64,000 nt of DNA from Glycomyces niveus (GTDB lineage Bacteria; Actinomycetota; Actinomycetes; Mycobacteriales; Micromonosporaceae), in contig NZ_JAGFNP010000014.1 of the NCBI RefSeq assembly GCF_017592475.1, forward strand, positions 62,001 through 126,000. Reading direction: 5' to 3'. A model generated the notes under the pieces. It did no database searches, was not told where the DNA came from, and saw nothing but the letters and a program-made list of their open reading frames with translations. Below, piece after piece: positions 49,817 through 58,031 of the stretch. The stretch's first letter is position 1, and the number at the start of each line of letters is the position of its first letter. Position numbers and translations under genes: made by a program.

Positions 49817-51358
49817 CTAGTCGAGTACCAGTTGGCGGGTGGCCGCGGGCGGGTCGTCCGTGGCGTCCTCGACGGCGTTCGTCGGCAGCAGGCGCCAGTC
49901 GGGGCGCGCGAAGAACTCCTGCGTCTCGCGGTACACCAGCGGCGTCAGCATCATCAGGCCGATGAGGTTCGGCAGCGCCATGAGCCCGTTCGCGATGTCC
50001 GACAGGCCCCACAGCAGGTCGAGGCTGGTCACGGCGCCCAGGTAGGAGACGAGGACGTACACGATCCGGTAAGGCCAGATGAGCGCCCGGCCCGTGTACC
50101 GCTCGAGGCACTTCTCGCCGTAGTAGGACCAGCCGATGATCGTCGAGAACGCGAACGTGGCGAGGCCGATGGCGACGATGAACCCGCCGATCGCGCCGCC
50201 GGTCGTGCCGGCGCCGCCGAGGCCCTCTTCGAACGCGAGGCGGGTGAGCGCCGAGGAGGTGACGAGCTCGCCGTTCTCGTCGACGGTGCCGAGCACGCCG
50301 GTGACGACGATGACCAGGCCCGTCATGGTGACCACGATGATCGTGTCGATGAACGTCTGCGTCATCGACACCATCGCCTGCCGCACCGGCTGGTCGGTCT
50401 TCGCGGCGGCGGCCGCGAACCCGCCCGTGCCCAGGCCCGACTCGTTCGAGAAGATCCCGCGCGCGAACCCGATCTGGATCGTCAGCATGATCGCCGAACC
50501 GGTGAACCCGCCGACCGCCGCGCCGCCGGTGAAGGCCTGCTCGAAGACCGTGACGAGCGCCGTACCGAGCACGTCCCAGTTGAGGGCGAGCACCACGAGC
50601 GCGCCGGCCACGTAGAACACGATCATGAAGGGCACCAGGGCGGCCGAGACGTGCCCGATCCACTTGATGCCGCCGAGGATCGTCACGGCGGTGCAGACGA
50701 AGATCACGAGGCCGGTGAGCTGCGGGGTCCACCAGGAGTCGGCGGCGAGCTGCGCGTCGATCGCGCTCGTGACGTTCCCGGACTGCACCGCGTTGCCGAT
50801 GCCGAAGCTCGCGATGACGCCGAACAGGGCGAACAGGAACGCGAGGACCTTGCCGATGGGGCCGGGGATGCCGTCCGACAGGTACCGCTGCGGGCCGCCG
50901 GACTGCTCGCCCTGCCGGTTCACGGTCCGGAACTTGACGCCGAGCAGCGCCTCGGAGTACTTGGTGGCCATGCCGAGGAAGCCGGTCACCCACATCCAGA
51001 ACAGCGCGCCCGGGCCGCCGATCGCGATCGCCGCGCCCACGCCGCCGATGTTGCCGACGCCCACCGTGGCGGCGAGCGCCACCGAGAGCGCCTGGTAGTG
51101 GCTGAGGTCCCCTTCGGACCCGCTGTTCTCCTTGCGTTTGAACAGGGCCAGCCAGAGCGCGTAGCCAAGGCGGCGGAACTGGATGCCCCGGAGCTGGATC
51201 GTGAAGATCAGCCCGACCCCGAAGAGGGTGAAGACGAGCAGCGGGCCCCACACCACGGCGCCCACGTCGGCGATCGCCGACCCGTACTTCTCGTTCAGGC
51301 CGTCCGCCCACGACTGGATCGCATCCGTCACCGGGTCAAGGAAGTCCATGAAGTCCAC
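49817..51358 (-). CDS. Alanine/glycine:cation symporter (AGCS family)
   Basis: The 513-aa sodium-coupled importer of alanine or glycine has about eleven helices. Family motifs are ATVGVGNIGGVGAAIAIGGPGALFWMW, GFLGMATKYSEALLGVKFR, a GGPQRYLS loop, AFTGGAAVGGF, and GFARGIFSNESGLGTGGFAAAAAKTDQPVRQ. It starts with GTG at 51358 behind AAAGGAGC. It is divergent from the exonuclease gene and 84 nt upstream of recD2 in the same direction, so read-through is possible. Confidence 0.95.
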   Translation of the reverse strand: MDFMDFLDPVTDAIQSWADGLNEKYGSAIADVGAVVWGPLLVFTLFGVGLIFTIQLRGIQFRRLGYALWLALFKRKENSGSEGDLSHYQALSVALAATVGVGNIGGVGAAIAIGGPGALFWMWVTGFLGMATKYSEALLGVKFRTVNRQGEQSGGPQRYLSDGIPGPIGKVLAFLFALFGVIASFGIGNAVQSGNVTSAIDAQLAADSWWTPQLTGLVIFVCTAVTILGGIKWIGHVSAALVPFMIVFYVAGALVVLALNWDVLGTALVTVFEQAFTGGAAVGGFTGSAIMLTIQIGFARGIFSNESGLGTGGFAAAAAKTDQPVRQAMVSMTQTFIDTIIVVTMTGLVIVVTGVLGTVDENGELVTSSALTRLAFEEGLGGAGTTGGAIGGFIVAIGLATFAFSTIIGWSYYGEKCLERYTGRALIWPYRIVYVLVSYLGAVTSLDLLWGLSDIANGLMALPNLIGLMMLTPLVYRETQEFFARPDWRLLPTNAVEDATDDPPAATRQLVLD

Positions 51359-51443
51359 ATGCTCCTTTCAGGGGAGGAATGCGCGGAAGGTCGGGGTGCT
51401 CCCGCGCCCGCAGAGCATATAGGGGATTGTCTGACCCTCCCGG

Positions 51444-51449
51444 TACGGT
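51444..51449 (+). promoter_or_regulatory. -10 element of exonuclease gene, leaderless arrangement
   Basis: TACGGT ends 6 nt before the ATG at 51456. Confidence 0.4.
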
Positions 51450-51455
51450 GTCGCC

Positions 51456-52148
51456 ATGAGCGAACGATGGTTTGAAGGCCCCCTCTTGGGATTCGACACC
51501 GAGACGACCGGCGTCGCGGTCGACCGCGACCGGATCGTCCAGGCGGCCTTGGTGAGCGGTCCGCAGCCGGGCGTCGAGACGGCGCGCACGTGGCTGATCG
51601 ACCCCGGCGTGCCGATCCCCCCGGGCGCCACCCGCGTCCACGGCATCACCGACGAGCGGGTGCAGGCCGAAGGGCTCGCGCCCGCCGCGGCCCTGGCCGA
51701 GGTCGCGGCGGCGCTGCGCGCGGCCGTGGACAACGAGGTGCCGGTGGTGGCGTTCCGAGCCGGGTTCGACTGCACGCTGCTGTCGTTCGAGCTGGAGCGG
51801 CACGGCATCGAGCAGCCCGACTGGGCGCGCATGGCGGTCGTGGACCCGTCGGTGCTCGACAAACGGGTGGACAAGTACCGCAAGGGCAAGCGGACCCTCG
51901 GGGTGACGGCCGCGCATTACGGGGTGCCGCACTCGGAGGCCCACTCGGCGGCCGGCGACGCGATCGCCACGGTCGCCCTGGCGCGCGCGATCGGCACGAT
52001 GTACCCGGAGGTCGGGGCGATCACCCCCGGCGAGCTCCATGCCGCGCAGGTGCGCTGGCACGCGGAGGACGCGGCGAGCCTCGAGGCGTTCTTCCGCCGC
52101 AAGGGCCGGGACGAGGCGGTGGAGCGCCGCTGGCCCCTGTGCCGCTGA
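51456..52148 (+). CDS. DEDDh 3'-5' exonuclease (DnaQ-like)
   Basis: The 230-aa nuclease has Exo I GFDTETTGVAV, Exo II VVAFRAGFDCTLLSFEL and Exo III HSEAHSAAGDAIATVAL with the DEDDh histidine. In Exo II the usual HNA-type residues before the aspartate are FRAG, as in divergent actinobacterial members. It is a free-standing exonuclease rather than a polymerase subunit: there are no clamp-binding or GIY-YIG extensions. Role in DNA repair or nucleotide turnover is inferred from the family. Confidence 0.9.
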   Translation: MSERWFEGPLLGFDTETTGVAVDRDRIVQAALVSGPQPGVETARTWLIDPGVPIPPGATRVHGITDERVQAEGLAPAAALAEVAAALRAAVDNEVPVVAFRAGFDCTLLSFELERHGIEQPDWARMAVVDPSVLDKRVDKYRKGKRTLGVTAAHYGVPHSEAHSAAGDAIATVALARAIGTMYPEVGAITPGELHAAQVRWHAEDAASLEAFFRRKGRDEAVERRWPLCR

Positions 52149-52269
52149 GCCGCGGTTCGCGGGATGCGGCGTGCTCCCGTCCACAAGCCCCCACCCACCA
52201 CAAGAGGGGAAGATAAGGTCTGCGGCGATCGTGGCAGCCGGGTCCGACAGAAAACCGCCCCGAACGACG

Positions 52270-52306
52270 ACTGCGGGCCCCGATTCACTGGATCGGGGCC
52301 CGCAGT
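52270..52306. terminator. Bidirectional terminator
   Basis: A perfect 15-bp stem (52270-52284 with 52292-52306) lies between the convergent exonuclease and lipoprotein genes. About 120 bp before it are non-coding. Confidence 0.85.
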
Positions 52307-52337
52307 GCGAGTTCGGTTCGCGTACCTGGCGGCGCGC

Positions 52338-53054
52338 TTAGTGGCCTTCGGCTTCGCCCTCGGGCTCGTAGTACTCGCGCTCTTCGGGCGCGAGCGCCTG
52401 GCCCACCGGCAGGCTCGCCGGGACGGAGGTGCCGTCGGCGAAGTGGAACACCACGTCGAGGGTGTCGCCCGGGCGGAGTTCCTCGCTGAGGTTCTCGATG
52501 AGGAAGTAGGAGCCGGATTCGGCGCCCTGGTCGAGTCGCACGTAGTCGGCCGGGGCGATGACGATCGGCTCGTAGGCCTCCTCGCCGTCGAGCTCGTCGA
52601 CCGCGGGGGCCTCGGAGGTCGCGCCGTCGGCCGGAGCGCTCGTCTCCTCCGTGGACTCGCCGGTGGTCTCGTCCGACTCCGGGGACTCGCTCGCGCCCTC
52701 GCGCGCCGCTTCCATGGCCTCGGCGGCCTGGGCGGCGGGGTCGACGAACGTCACCGTGCCGGCGGTGGTCTCGATGCTCTCGAGGCTGATCTCGGTCTCG
52801 CCCTCGTTGCCGATCCACAGCCGCAGGGCCGCGTCGTCGCCGGCCGCGTAGCCCTCGGCGGAGGTGAACTCGACCTGGAGGTCGCGCAGCGCGATGTCGC
52901 CGTCGTCGATGTTGACCCCGGCGATCGCGCTCTGCTTGACCTCGGTCTGAGACCCCAGACTCGCGCCGCACGCGGACAGAGCGGTCGCAGCGGCCCCCGC
53001 GATAGCGATGGCGGCCGCGCGGCGAACCGTCGCCGTGCTGATTCCCCTGACCAC
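52338..53054 (-). CDS. Lipoprotein, possibly PCuAC-like fold
   Basis: The 238-aa lipoprotein has a signal with basic start (VRRAAAIAIAG) and lipobox LSAC. Two strand-rich parts (IDDGDIALRDLQVEFTSAEG... and YVRLDQGAESGSYFLIENL through VVFHFADGTSVPASLPVG) are split by a disordered acidic insertion of about 60 residues (ESPESDETTGESTEETSAPAD). The order resembles DUF461/PCuAC copper-chaperone-like lipoproteins, but the histidine/methionine copper motif is not seen. A GTG at 53054 with GGGAGGA six bases upstream is preferred to an ATG at 53084 lacking one. Confidence 0.7.
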   Translation of the reverse strand: MVRGISTATVRRAAAIAIAGAAATALSACGASLGSQTEVKQSAIAGVNIDDGDIALRDLQVEFTSAEGYAAGDDAALRLWIGNEGETEISLESIETTAGTVTFVDPAAQAAEAMEAAREGASESPESDETTGESTEETSAPADGATSEAPAVDELDGEEAYEPIVIAPADYVRLDQGAESGSYFLIENLSEELRPGDTLDVVFHFADGTSVPASLPVGQALAPEEREYYEPEGEAEGH

Positions 53055-53084
53055 TGCTGGTCCTCCCTGAGTTCCGACAGGCAT

Positions 53085-53482
53085 GCTGACGACAGCGTAG
53101 ACGACGAGCCCTCATCGTTTCCCTTGGCCGGGCGGCAGGCGAGCCCTGGATCTCACCCGGAGCTTCCCGTCCGCCTTTTTCCTTGCGCCGCAACGCAACT
53201 CACCTCGAAAACGATCATCGCGGCAGGTAGTCGCGACGCGAGATCGGACGCGGGGGCGCGGCCGGGCACCACTGAGGAGCCGCCCGGCGGGCCGCCGGGA
53301 GGGGCCGGACACGAAAGAGGGACGCAGGCCTCATTTGTCTCCTCTGCTCGCCGCCCGAGAGCCCAAGGTGCCGTAGAGTAATCAGTCACATACCAATTGA
53401 CCAGGGAATTCGCGGCGATCCGCTGTCGGGGAAACCCCCGATCCCGTGTTAAGCTGGACACAGCGAAAGGGGTTTCGATCCT
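53085..53482 (+). promoter_or_regulatory. Non-coding region containing the carD promoter
   Basis: About 400 bp without a gene. Near carD, TAAGCT (53450-53455) is a good -10 element. Just upstream lies the inverted repeat TCGGGG-AAAC-CCCCGA (53426-53441), which may overlap the -35 position and act as an operator. A second candidate -10, TAGAGT, lies near 53375. The rest is G+C-rich with no recognised element. Confidence 0.5.
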
Positions 53483-53980
53483 ATGGGTTTTAGTGTCGGC
53501 GAGACCGTTGTCTACCCCCACCACGGGGCCGCACTCGTTGAAGCTGTAGAGACTCGCACCATCGGCGGTATCGAACAGGAATACCTCGTGCTGCGTGTCG
53601 AGCAGGGTGACCTCACGGTCAAGGTTCCAGCAAAGAACGTCGAGCTCGTCGGCGTCCGGGAAGTCGTCGGCGCCGAGGGCCTCGAAGAGGTCTTCGAGGT
53701 GCTGCGCGCCCCCCACACCGAGGAGCCCACCAACTGGTCGCGGCGTTACAAGGCCAATGTCGAGAAGCTCGCGTCCGGTTCTCCGCTGAAGATAGCAGAG
53801 GTCGTCCGCGACCTGTGGCGGCGCGACCGCGAGCGCGGACTCTCCGCCGGGGAGAAGCGCATGCTCTCCAAGGCCCGCGAGATCCTCACCGGCGAGATCG
53901 CCCTCGCCGAGGACTGCGTGAAGGACGAGGCCGACAACATCCTCGACAAGGTCCTGCTCTCGGAGGCCCCGGTCAAGTAG
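53483..53980 (+). CDS. carD: CarD-like RNA polymerase-binding transcription factor
   Basis: The 165-aa protein has an N-terminal Tudor-like domain that binds the RNA polymerase beta lobe (GFSVGETVVYPHHGAALVEAVE, then VKVPAKN and VGVREV). The helical C-terminal domain contacts promoter DNA (PTNWSRRYKANVEKLASG, VVRDLWRRDRERGLSAGEKRML with the conserved Trp). It stabilises open complexes and is essential in mycobacteria. The ATG at 53483 follows AAAGGGG. ispF follows after 25 nt. Confidence 0.97.
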   Translation: MGFSVGETVVYPHHGAALVEAVETRTIGGIEQEYLVLRVEQGDLTVKVPAKNVELVGVREVVGAEGLEEVFEVLRAPHTEEPTNWSRRYKANVEKLASGSPLKIAEVVRDLWRRDRERGLSAGEKRMLSKAREILTGEIALAEDCVKDEADNILDKVLLSEAPVK

Positions 53981-54005
53981 CCGGCCCCCGCAGCACCGCT
54001 TCAAC

Positions 54006-54545
54006 GTGAGCAACGACAGCTTCGAGCACACCACGGACTCCCGCGACCGCGCCAGCGCGACCCCGAGTCCCCATACGCCCTTCGTCATCGGGCACGGCAG
54101 CGACGTGCACCGCTTCGACGAGGGCCAGCCATGCCGCCTCGCCTGCCTCTCCTGGCCCGGCGAGGCGGGTCTGGCCGGGCACTCCGACGGTGACGTGGCC
54201 GCACACGCGGCCTGCGACGCCTTGCTCTCCGCCGCCGGTCTCGGCGATCTCGGCGCGAACTTCGGCACTTCCCGTCCCGAATGGGCCGGCGCCTCCGGTG
54301 CCGCGCTCCTGGGCGAGTCCGCGCGCCGCGTGCGCGCCGCCGGATGGGCGATCGGGAACGTGTCCGTGCAGGTCATCGGCAACCGGCCCAAGATCGGCCC
54401 GCGCCGGGCCGAGGCCGAGTCCGCGATGGGCGAGGCGATCGGCGCGCCGGTGCGCCTCTCCGCGACCACCACTGACGGCCTGGGCTTCACCGGACGAGGC
54501 GAGGGTCTCGCCGCGACCGCGGTAGCGTTGCTGTACCAGCAGTGA
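54006..54545 (+). CDS. ispF: 2-C-methyl-D-erythritol 2,4-cyclodiphosphate synthase
   Basis: The 179-aa MEP-pathway enzyme making the cyclodiphosphate intermediate of isoprenoids. Metal ligands are in IGHGSDVHRFDEG (Asp and His) and LAGHSDGDVAAHAACDALL; later NRPKIGPRRAEAESAMG and the ending TTTDGLGFTGRGEGLAATAVALL are typical. A ~25-residue N-terminal extension precedes the fold. GTG start at 54006. In many actinobacteria ispD lies between carD and ispF; here it is absent, so it must be elsewhere. Confidence 0.96.
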   Translation: MSNDSFEHTTDSRDRASATPSPHTPFVIGHGSDVHRFDEGQPCRLACLSWPGEAGLAGHSDGDVAAHAACDALLSAAGLGDLGANFGTSRPEWAGASGAALLGESARRVRAAGWAIGNVSVQVIGNRPKIGPRRAEAESAMGEAIGAPVRLSATTTDGLGFTGRGEGLAATAVALLYQQ

Positions 54546-54566
54546 CCGCCGTTCGGAAGTTATCCC

Positions 54567-55436
54567 ATGGACGCAGACCCCACCCGCCGCTCCGTCGCGG
54601 AGTACGTGCAGCGCGCCGAGATGCTGTACGAGCTCGGCCAAGTCGAGGACGCCCGCGCCGAAGTCGACGCCGCCCTGCGGGTCGACCCCCTCGACCCCGA
54701 CGCGAACGCCATGGCCGCCGCCTGCGCGCTCGCCGTGCACGACCCCGACGAGGCCCTGACGTACGCGGGCGCGGCGCTCGCGCACAAGCCCGAGCATTCG
54801 CGGGCGATGATCACCCGCGGGTACGCGCTCGCCGACACCGGGCGGCGCGACGAAGCCCTGCAGGCCGCCGCGAGCATGCTCGACCTCGACCGGGCGTCGT
54901 GGCGGCACCACGTGCACTACGCGCTCATCACCCGCCGGGCGGGCGCGGCCCAGCCCGCGCTCGACGCCGCGTGGAACGCGGTGAACCTCGCTCCCGACCA
55001 GCCGCGCACGCATCTGGTGCTCGCGGCGATCGCCGAGAGCCTGGAGATGAACGACCTCGCGAAGCGGTCCCGGCAGGCCGCCGAGGACCTCGAGCCCGAA
55101 CGCGCCGCCGAGACCGAACGCGCCGTGGGAGCCGACGAGCTCCTGCAGCGCCTCGACCCGGGCGGCCGCGTGCCCCCGGAGGCCCGCCGCATGCCGCGCA
55201 AATGGGTCGACGCCGACCCGGCCGACCCCGCGTGGCGCGGCAAGATCTACGGCCCCGGGCTCTTCCGCGGCGCGCTCGGCCGCTCCATCCTGCTCGGCCT
55301 CGCCGTCGTCTTCGCGGTCCCGGCCGTGCTCGGGTCTGAGATCGACGCCGGGGCGCGGCTGTTCTTCGCGGTCGTCGCGGTCGCGGCGTGGGTGGGATGG
55401 TTCACAGTTCTGCGTAGGCACCGCAACCCCGAGTGA
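54567..55436 (+). CDS. TPR protein with C-terminal membrane helices
   Basis: The 289-aa product has TPR repeats over about residues 10-170 (AEMLYELGQVEDARAEVDAALRVDP, then ALTYAGAALAHKPEHSRAMITRG, DEALQAAASMLDLD and ALDAAWNAVNLAPDQPRTHL). A charged linker follows, then two close membrane helices (about 236-252 and 262-280) with a short loop and a basic end. The repeats face the cytoplasm. It probably acts as an assembly or scaffolding protein at the membrane. It is 21 nt after ispF and likely in the carD-ispF unit. Confidence 0.85.
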   Translation: MDADPTRRSVAEYVQRAEMLYELGQVEDARAEVDAALRVDPLDPDANAMAAACALAVHDPDEALTYAGAALAHKPEHSRAMITRGYALADTGRRDEALQAAASMLDLDRASWRHHVHYALITRRAGAAQPALDAAWNAVNLAPDQPRTHLVLAAIAESLEMNDLAKRSRQAAEDLEPERAAETERAVGADELLQRLDPGGRVPPEARRMPRKWVDADPADPAWRGKIYGPGLFRGALGRSILLGLAVVFAVPAVLGSEIDAGARLFFAVVAVAAWVGWFTVLRRHRNPE

Positions 55437-55491
55437 CCTTTCGCGCGGGGCGCTCGTTAGTCCTTCACCACGATCTTTGGAGGACGAGCTA

Positions 55492-56586
55492 GTGACGACC
55501 TGCTGGGTTCCCGGGGCCGACGAGAGCCCCTACAACATCCACAATCTCCCGTTCGGGGTCTTCTCGACCGCGGAGGAGACGCTGCCGCGGATCGGCGTGC
55601 GCATCGGCGACCAGATCCTCGACATGCACAAGGCCGTGCTCTCGGGCGACTGCCAGACCTGCGCGGCGTGCACCGCGCTGCGCGACCCCGCGCTCAACCG
55701 GCTCCTCTCGCTCGGCAAGTCCGCGTGGAAGCAGATCCGGACCCAGGCGCAGGAGGCGCTCACCGAGGCGAGCATCCAGGAGATCGCGAGCAACTGGCTG
55801 ACCCCGCTCAGCGAGGCGGTGATGCACGCGCCGCTGCTGGTGACCGACTACGTCGACTTCACGATGCGCGCGCCCGAAGCCGCCCGCCTCCACCCGCGCG
55901 CCTCCAACGGCCGGGCCTCGACGATCATTCCCTCCGGAATGGACTTGGTGCGGCCCGCGGGGCACCGCCGGGGCGAGGACGGGCAGCCCGTGTTCGGGCC
56001 GACCCGGGCGCTCGACATCGAGGCCGAGGTCGGGTTCCTCGTCGGCGGGGAGACCGAGCTGGGGCGGCCGGTGTCGCCGGACGCGTTCGAGGACCACGTG
56101 TTCGGCGCGGTCCTGCTCAACGACTGGACCGCCCGCGACTTCGCGGAGCTCGAGACCGACGGGCTCGGCCCGTTCGCGTCGAAGTCGTTCGCGACCTCGA
56201 TGAGCGCGTGGGTGACCCCGATCGAGGCGCTCAACGCCGCCCGCACCGCCGCGCCGGAGCCGCGCTCGGACATGGCGTCCTACCTGAAGGAGTCGGACCG
56301 GTACGGGTTCGACCTGCACTTGAACATCGAGGTGAACGGCGTGGCGGTCGCCGGGGCGGACTTCGCGGAGTCGTACTGGACGCCCGCGCAGCAGCTGGCG
56401 CAGCTCACCTCGGGCGGCGCGCTCCTGCGCGCGGGCCTGCTGTACGGCTCGGGCGAGGCCGTCACCGGCCGGTTCAACCTGGAGAACGGCGACACGGTGA
56501 AGGTCACCGCGACCGCGCCGGGCCCGCGCGGCACCACGATCGCGCTCGGCGAGGTCGAGGCCCGCGTCCTGCCGTCCATCACCTGA
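55492..56586 (+). CDS. Fumarylacetoacetase-like protein with altered active site
   Basis: The 364-aa protein is clearly in the fumarylacetoacetate hydrolase fold. It has the N-terminal SH3-like part SPYNIHNLPFGVFS, DYVDF (119-123), the metal-binding pair Glu177/Glu179 in ALDIEAEVGF, and LLNDWTARDFAELE. The stretch after DYVDF is TMRAPEAARLHPRASNGRAS. True enzymes have a serine/arginine-rich motif with the catalytic histidine and then about 25 residues ending in PVGYHGRAS. Here that His is missing and the loop is shortened, which fits the reduced length (usually near 400). It is probably not an ordinary tyrosine-degradation enzyme. GTG start at 55492 with GGAGGA. Confidence 0.8.
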   Translation: MTTCWVPGADESPYNIHNLPFGVFSTAEETLPRIGVRIGDQILDMHKAVLSGDCQTCAACTALRDPALNRLLSLGKSAWKQIRTQAQEALTEASIQEIASNWLTPLSEAVMHAPLLVTDYVDFTMRAPEAARLHPRASNGRASTIIPSGMDLVRPAGHRRGEDGQPVFGPTRALDIEAEVGFLVGGETELGRPVSPDAFEDHVFGAVLLNDWTARDFAELETDGLGPFASKSFATSMSAWVTPIEALNAARTAAPEPRSDMASYLKESDRYGFDLHLNIEVNGVAVAGADFAESYWTPAQQLAQLTSGGALLRAGLLYGSGEAVTGRFNLENGDTVKVTATAPGPRGTTIALGEVEARVLPSIT

Positions 56587-56615
56587 CCGGCCCCGCGTTC
56601 GGCCCGGAACGCGAA

Positions 56616-56648
56616 CCGGCCGGTACCGCGCGGTGCGGTACCGGCCGG
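56616..56648. terminator. Terminator between convergent genes
   Basis: A perfect 14-bp stem (56616-56629 with 56635-56648) with a 5-nt loop lies between the fumarylacetoacetase-like gene and RidA. Confidence 0.85.
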
Positions 56649-56658
56649 GGAAGCCTGG

Positions 56659-57141
56659 TCAGACGAGGACGGTCTTGGCGCTCGGGGCGAGCTCCGCGAT
56701 GAGCTCGACCTCGACGGGGGCGCCCAGCGGCAGTTCGGCCACGCCGACCGCGCTGCGCGCGTGCGTCCCGGCCTCGCCGAAGACCTCGCCGAGGAGTTCG
56801 GACGCGCCGTTGAGCACCTTCGGCTGGCCGGTGAACCCGGGGGCCGAGGCGACGAAGCCGACGACCTTCACGATCCGCACGACCTCGTCGAGCGGCGCGA
56901 TCGACGCGACCGCGGCCAGCGCGTTCAAAGCGCAGATCCGGGCCAGGTCGTAGCCCTGCTCGGGGTCGATCTCGGCGCCGACCTTCCCGGCGGCGACGAG
57001 CGCGCCGTCGACCATCGGCAGCTGCCCCGAGGTGTACACGTAGTCCCCCGAGCGCACGGCGGGCCGGTAGGCGGCGAGCGGCGGCACGACCGTCGGCAGC
57101 GTCAGCCCCAGGCGCGCGAGCGCCTTGTCCACATCGGTCAC
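56659..57141 (-). CDS. RidA family protein
   Basis: The 160-aa member of the YjgF/YER057c/UK114 family. RidA proteins hydrolyse reactive enamine/imine intermediates from PLP enzymes. Family features are YVYTSGQLPMVDG, the central helix ICALNALAAVASI, and THARSAVGVAELPLGAPVEVE, which carries the arginine and glutamate of the active pocket. GTG start at 57141, overlapping context with the DUF4177 gene and an AAGGAG ribosome site. The position matches M. tuberculosis Rv3678c. Confidence 0.92.
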   Translation of the reverse strand: MTDVDKALARLGLTLPTVVPPLAAYRPAVRSGDYVYTSGQLPMVDGALVAAGKVGAEIDPEQGYDLARICALNALAAVASIAPLDEVVRIVKVVGFVASAPGFTGQPKVLNGASELLGEVFGEAGTHARSAVGVAELPLGAPVEVELIAELAPSAKTVLV

Positions 57142-57143
57142 CG

Positions 57144-57302
57144 CTACTGCTCCTTCTTGCGCTTGAAGTACGCCACGAGCTGCTCCGAGTTCTGTCCGGG
57201 CACGACGGCGACCAGTTCCCAGCCCTCGTCGCCGAAGTTGTCGAGGATCATCTTCGTGTTGTGGATCAGCAGCGGCGCGGTGAGGTACTCCCATTTCTCC
57301 AT
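57144..57302 (-). CDS. DUF4177 small protein
   Basis: The 52-aa protein beginning MEKWEYLTAPLLIHN, then DNFGDEGWELVAVVPGQNSEQLVAYFKR, matches the DUF4177 consensus (short alpha-beta, Trp-Glu-Leu-Val centre). The function of the family is unknown. It is translated just ahead of RidA (3-nt spacing), as in mycobacteria, where the counterpart is Rv3678A. The ATG at 57302 fits the family start better than one 13 codons earlier. Confidence 0.88.
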   Translation of the reverse strand: MEKWEYLTAPLLIHNTKMILDNFGDEGWELVAVVPGQNSEQLVAYFKRKKEQ

Positions 57303-57426
57303 GCGCCCACAGTACGGCGTCTTGATCCGGCGGCGTCGCACCGCTACGCTCAGAGTGCGTCGCCTCCCCCGAAGTCCTTACGGTGCGCCGTCTCGGGCCG
57401 CACCAGTCGAACCAGGGAGTGTTCCC

Positions 57427-58017
57427 GTGTCGTCTGACACCAGTGCGCCGTCCTCCGAAACCGCGCCCCATGACGATCAGTCCGGCAGTGCCGCCGAGCG
57501 GTCCGGTGCCGCGGCGCCGCCTGAGATCCCCGAGCAGCGGGCCGCCAGGGCCGGGCACGGCCGGCACGCGCCGCCGCGCGACAAGTCCGGCCGGTGGTGG
57601 CCGTGGCTCATCGCGGCCGCCGTCGCGGCGTTCTGCGTCGCGCTCGTCCTCGGCGCGATGCGCCTGTTCGTGGACGTCGGCGACGTCACCGACTCGCCCG
57701 AGCACACCGTGGACGCGTTCCTGGAGGCGCTGCTGCACGAGCGCGACGCCGAGGCGGCCGCCGCGTGGCTGTGCGCGGACAAGGCCGACCGGGACCTGAG
57801 CGAGGCGGTCGCGGCCCTGTCCTTCACGGACCGGCCGGGCGAGTTCGCGTGGGACGGCGTCGCCGAGACCGGCCGGTCGGTCGGGGCGGCCACGGTCGAG
57901 GCGGAGATCCGCGTCGGCGAGGCCGGGGCGATCGCAGAGCCCGCGACATGGGTGTTCTCGCTCGTCGCCGAAGAGGGCGAGCCGCAATGGCTCATATGCG
58001 GGATCACCGCGGCCTGA
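57427..58017 (+). CDS. Membrane-anchored protein with extracytoplasmic domain
   Basis: The 196-aa protein has a disordered cytoplasmic N-terminus of about 60 residues (Ser/Ala/Glu-rich, ending RDKSGRWW), one helix (about 58-80), then an extracytoplasmic domain of about 115 residues with an alpha-beta composition (HTVDAFLEALLHERDAEAAAAW, then WVFSLVAEEGEPQWLICGI). The domain resembles NTF2/DUF4878-like lumazine-binding folds that occur outside the membrane; the match is by overall pattern only. The GTG at 57427 has AGGGAG upstream. It ends 14 nt before the first ArsA-like gene. Confidence 0.75.
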   Translation: MSSDTSAPSSETAPHDDQSGSAAERSGAAAPPEIPEQRAARAGHGRHAPPRDKSGRWWPWLIAAAVAAFCVALVLGAMRLFVDVGDVTDSPEHTVDAFLEALLHERDAEAAAAWLCADKADRDLSEAVAALSFTDRPGEFAWDGVAETGRSVGAATVEAEIRVGEAGAIAEPATWVFSLVAEEGEPQWLICGITAA

Positions 58018-58018
58018 C

Positions 58019-58024
58019 TAGACT
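58019..58024 (+). promoter_or_regulatory. -10 element of first ArsA-like gene, leaderless arrangement
   Basis: TAGACT overlaps the preceding stop region and ends 7 nt before the ATG at 58032. Confidence 0.45.
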
Positions 58025-58031
58025 CCGATGA

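Noticed and set aside
47546..51475. A 1309-codon plus-strand open frame opposite recD2 and the symporter
   Set aside because: Long antisense frames are expected in DNA this rich in G+C. The product is low-complexity Arg/Gly/Ala/Glu with no domain, while the minus strand encodes well-conserved proteins.
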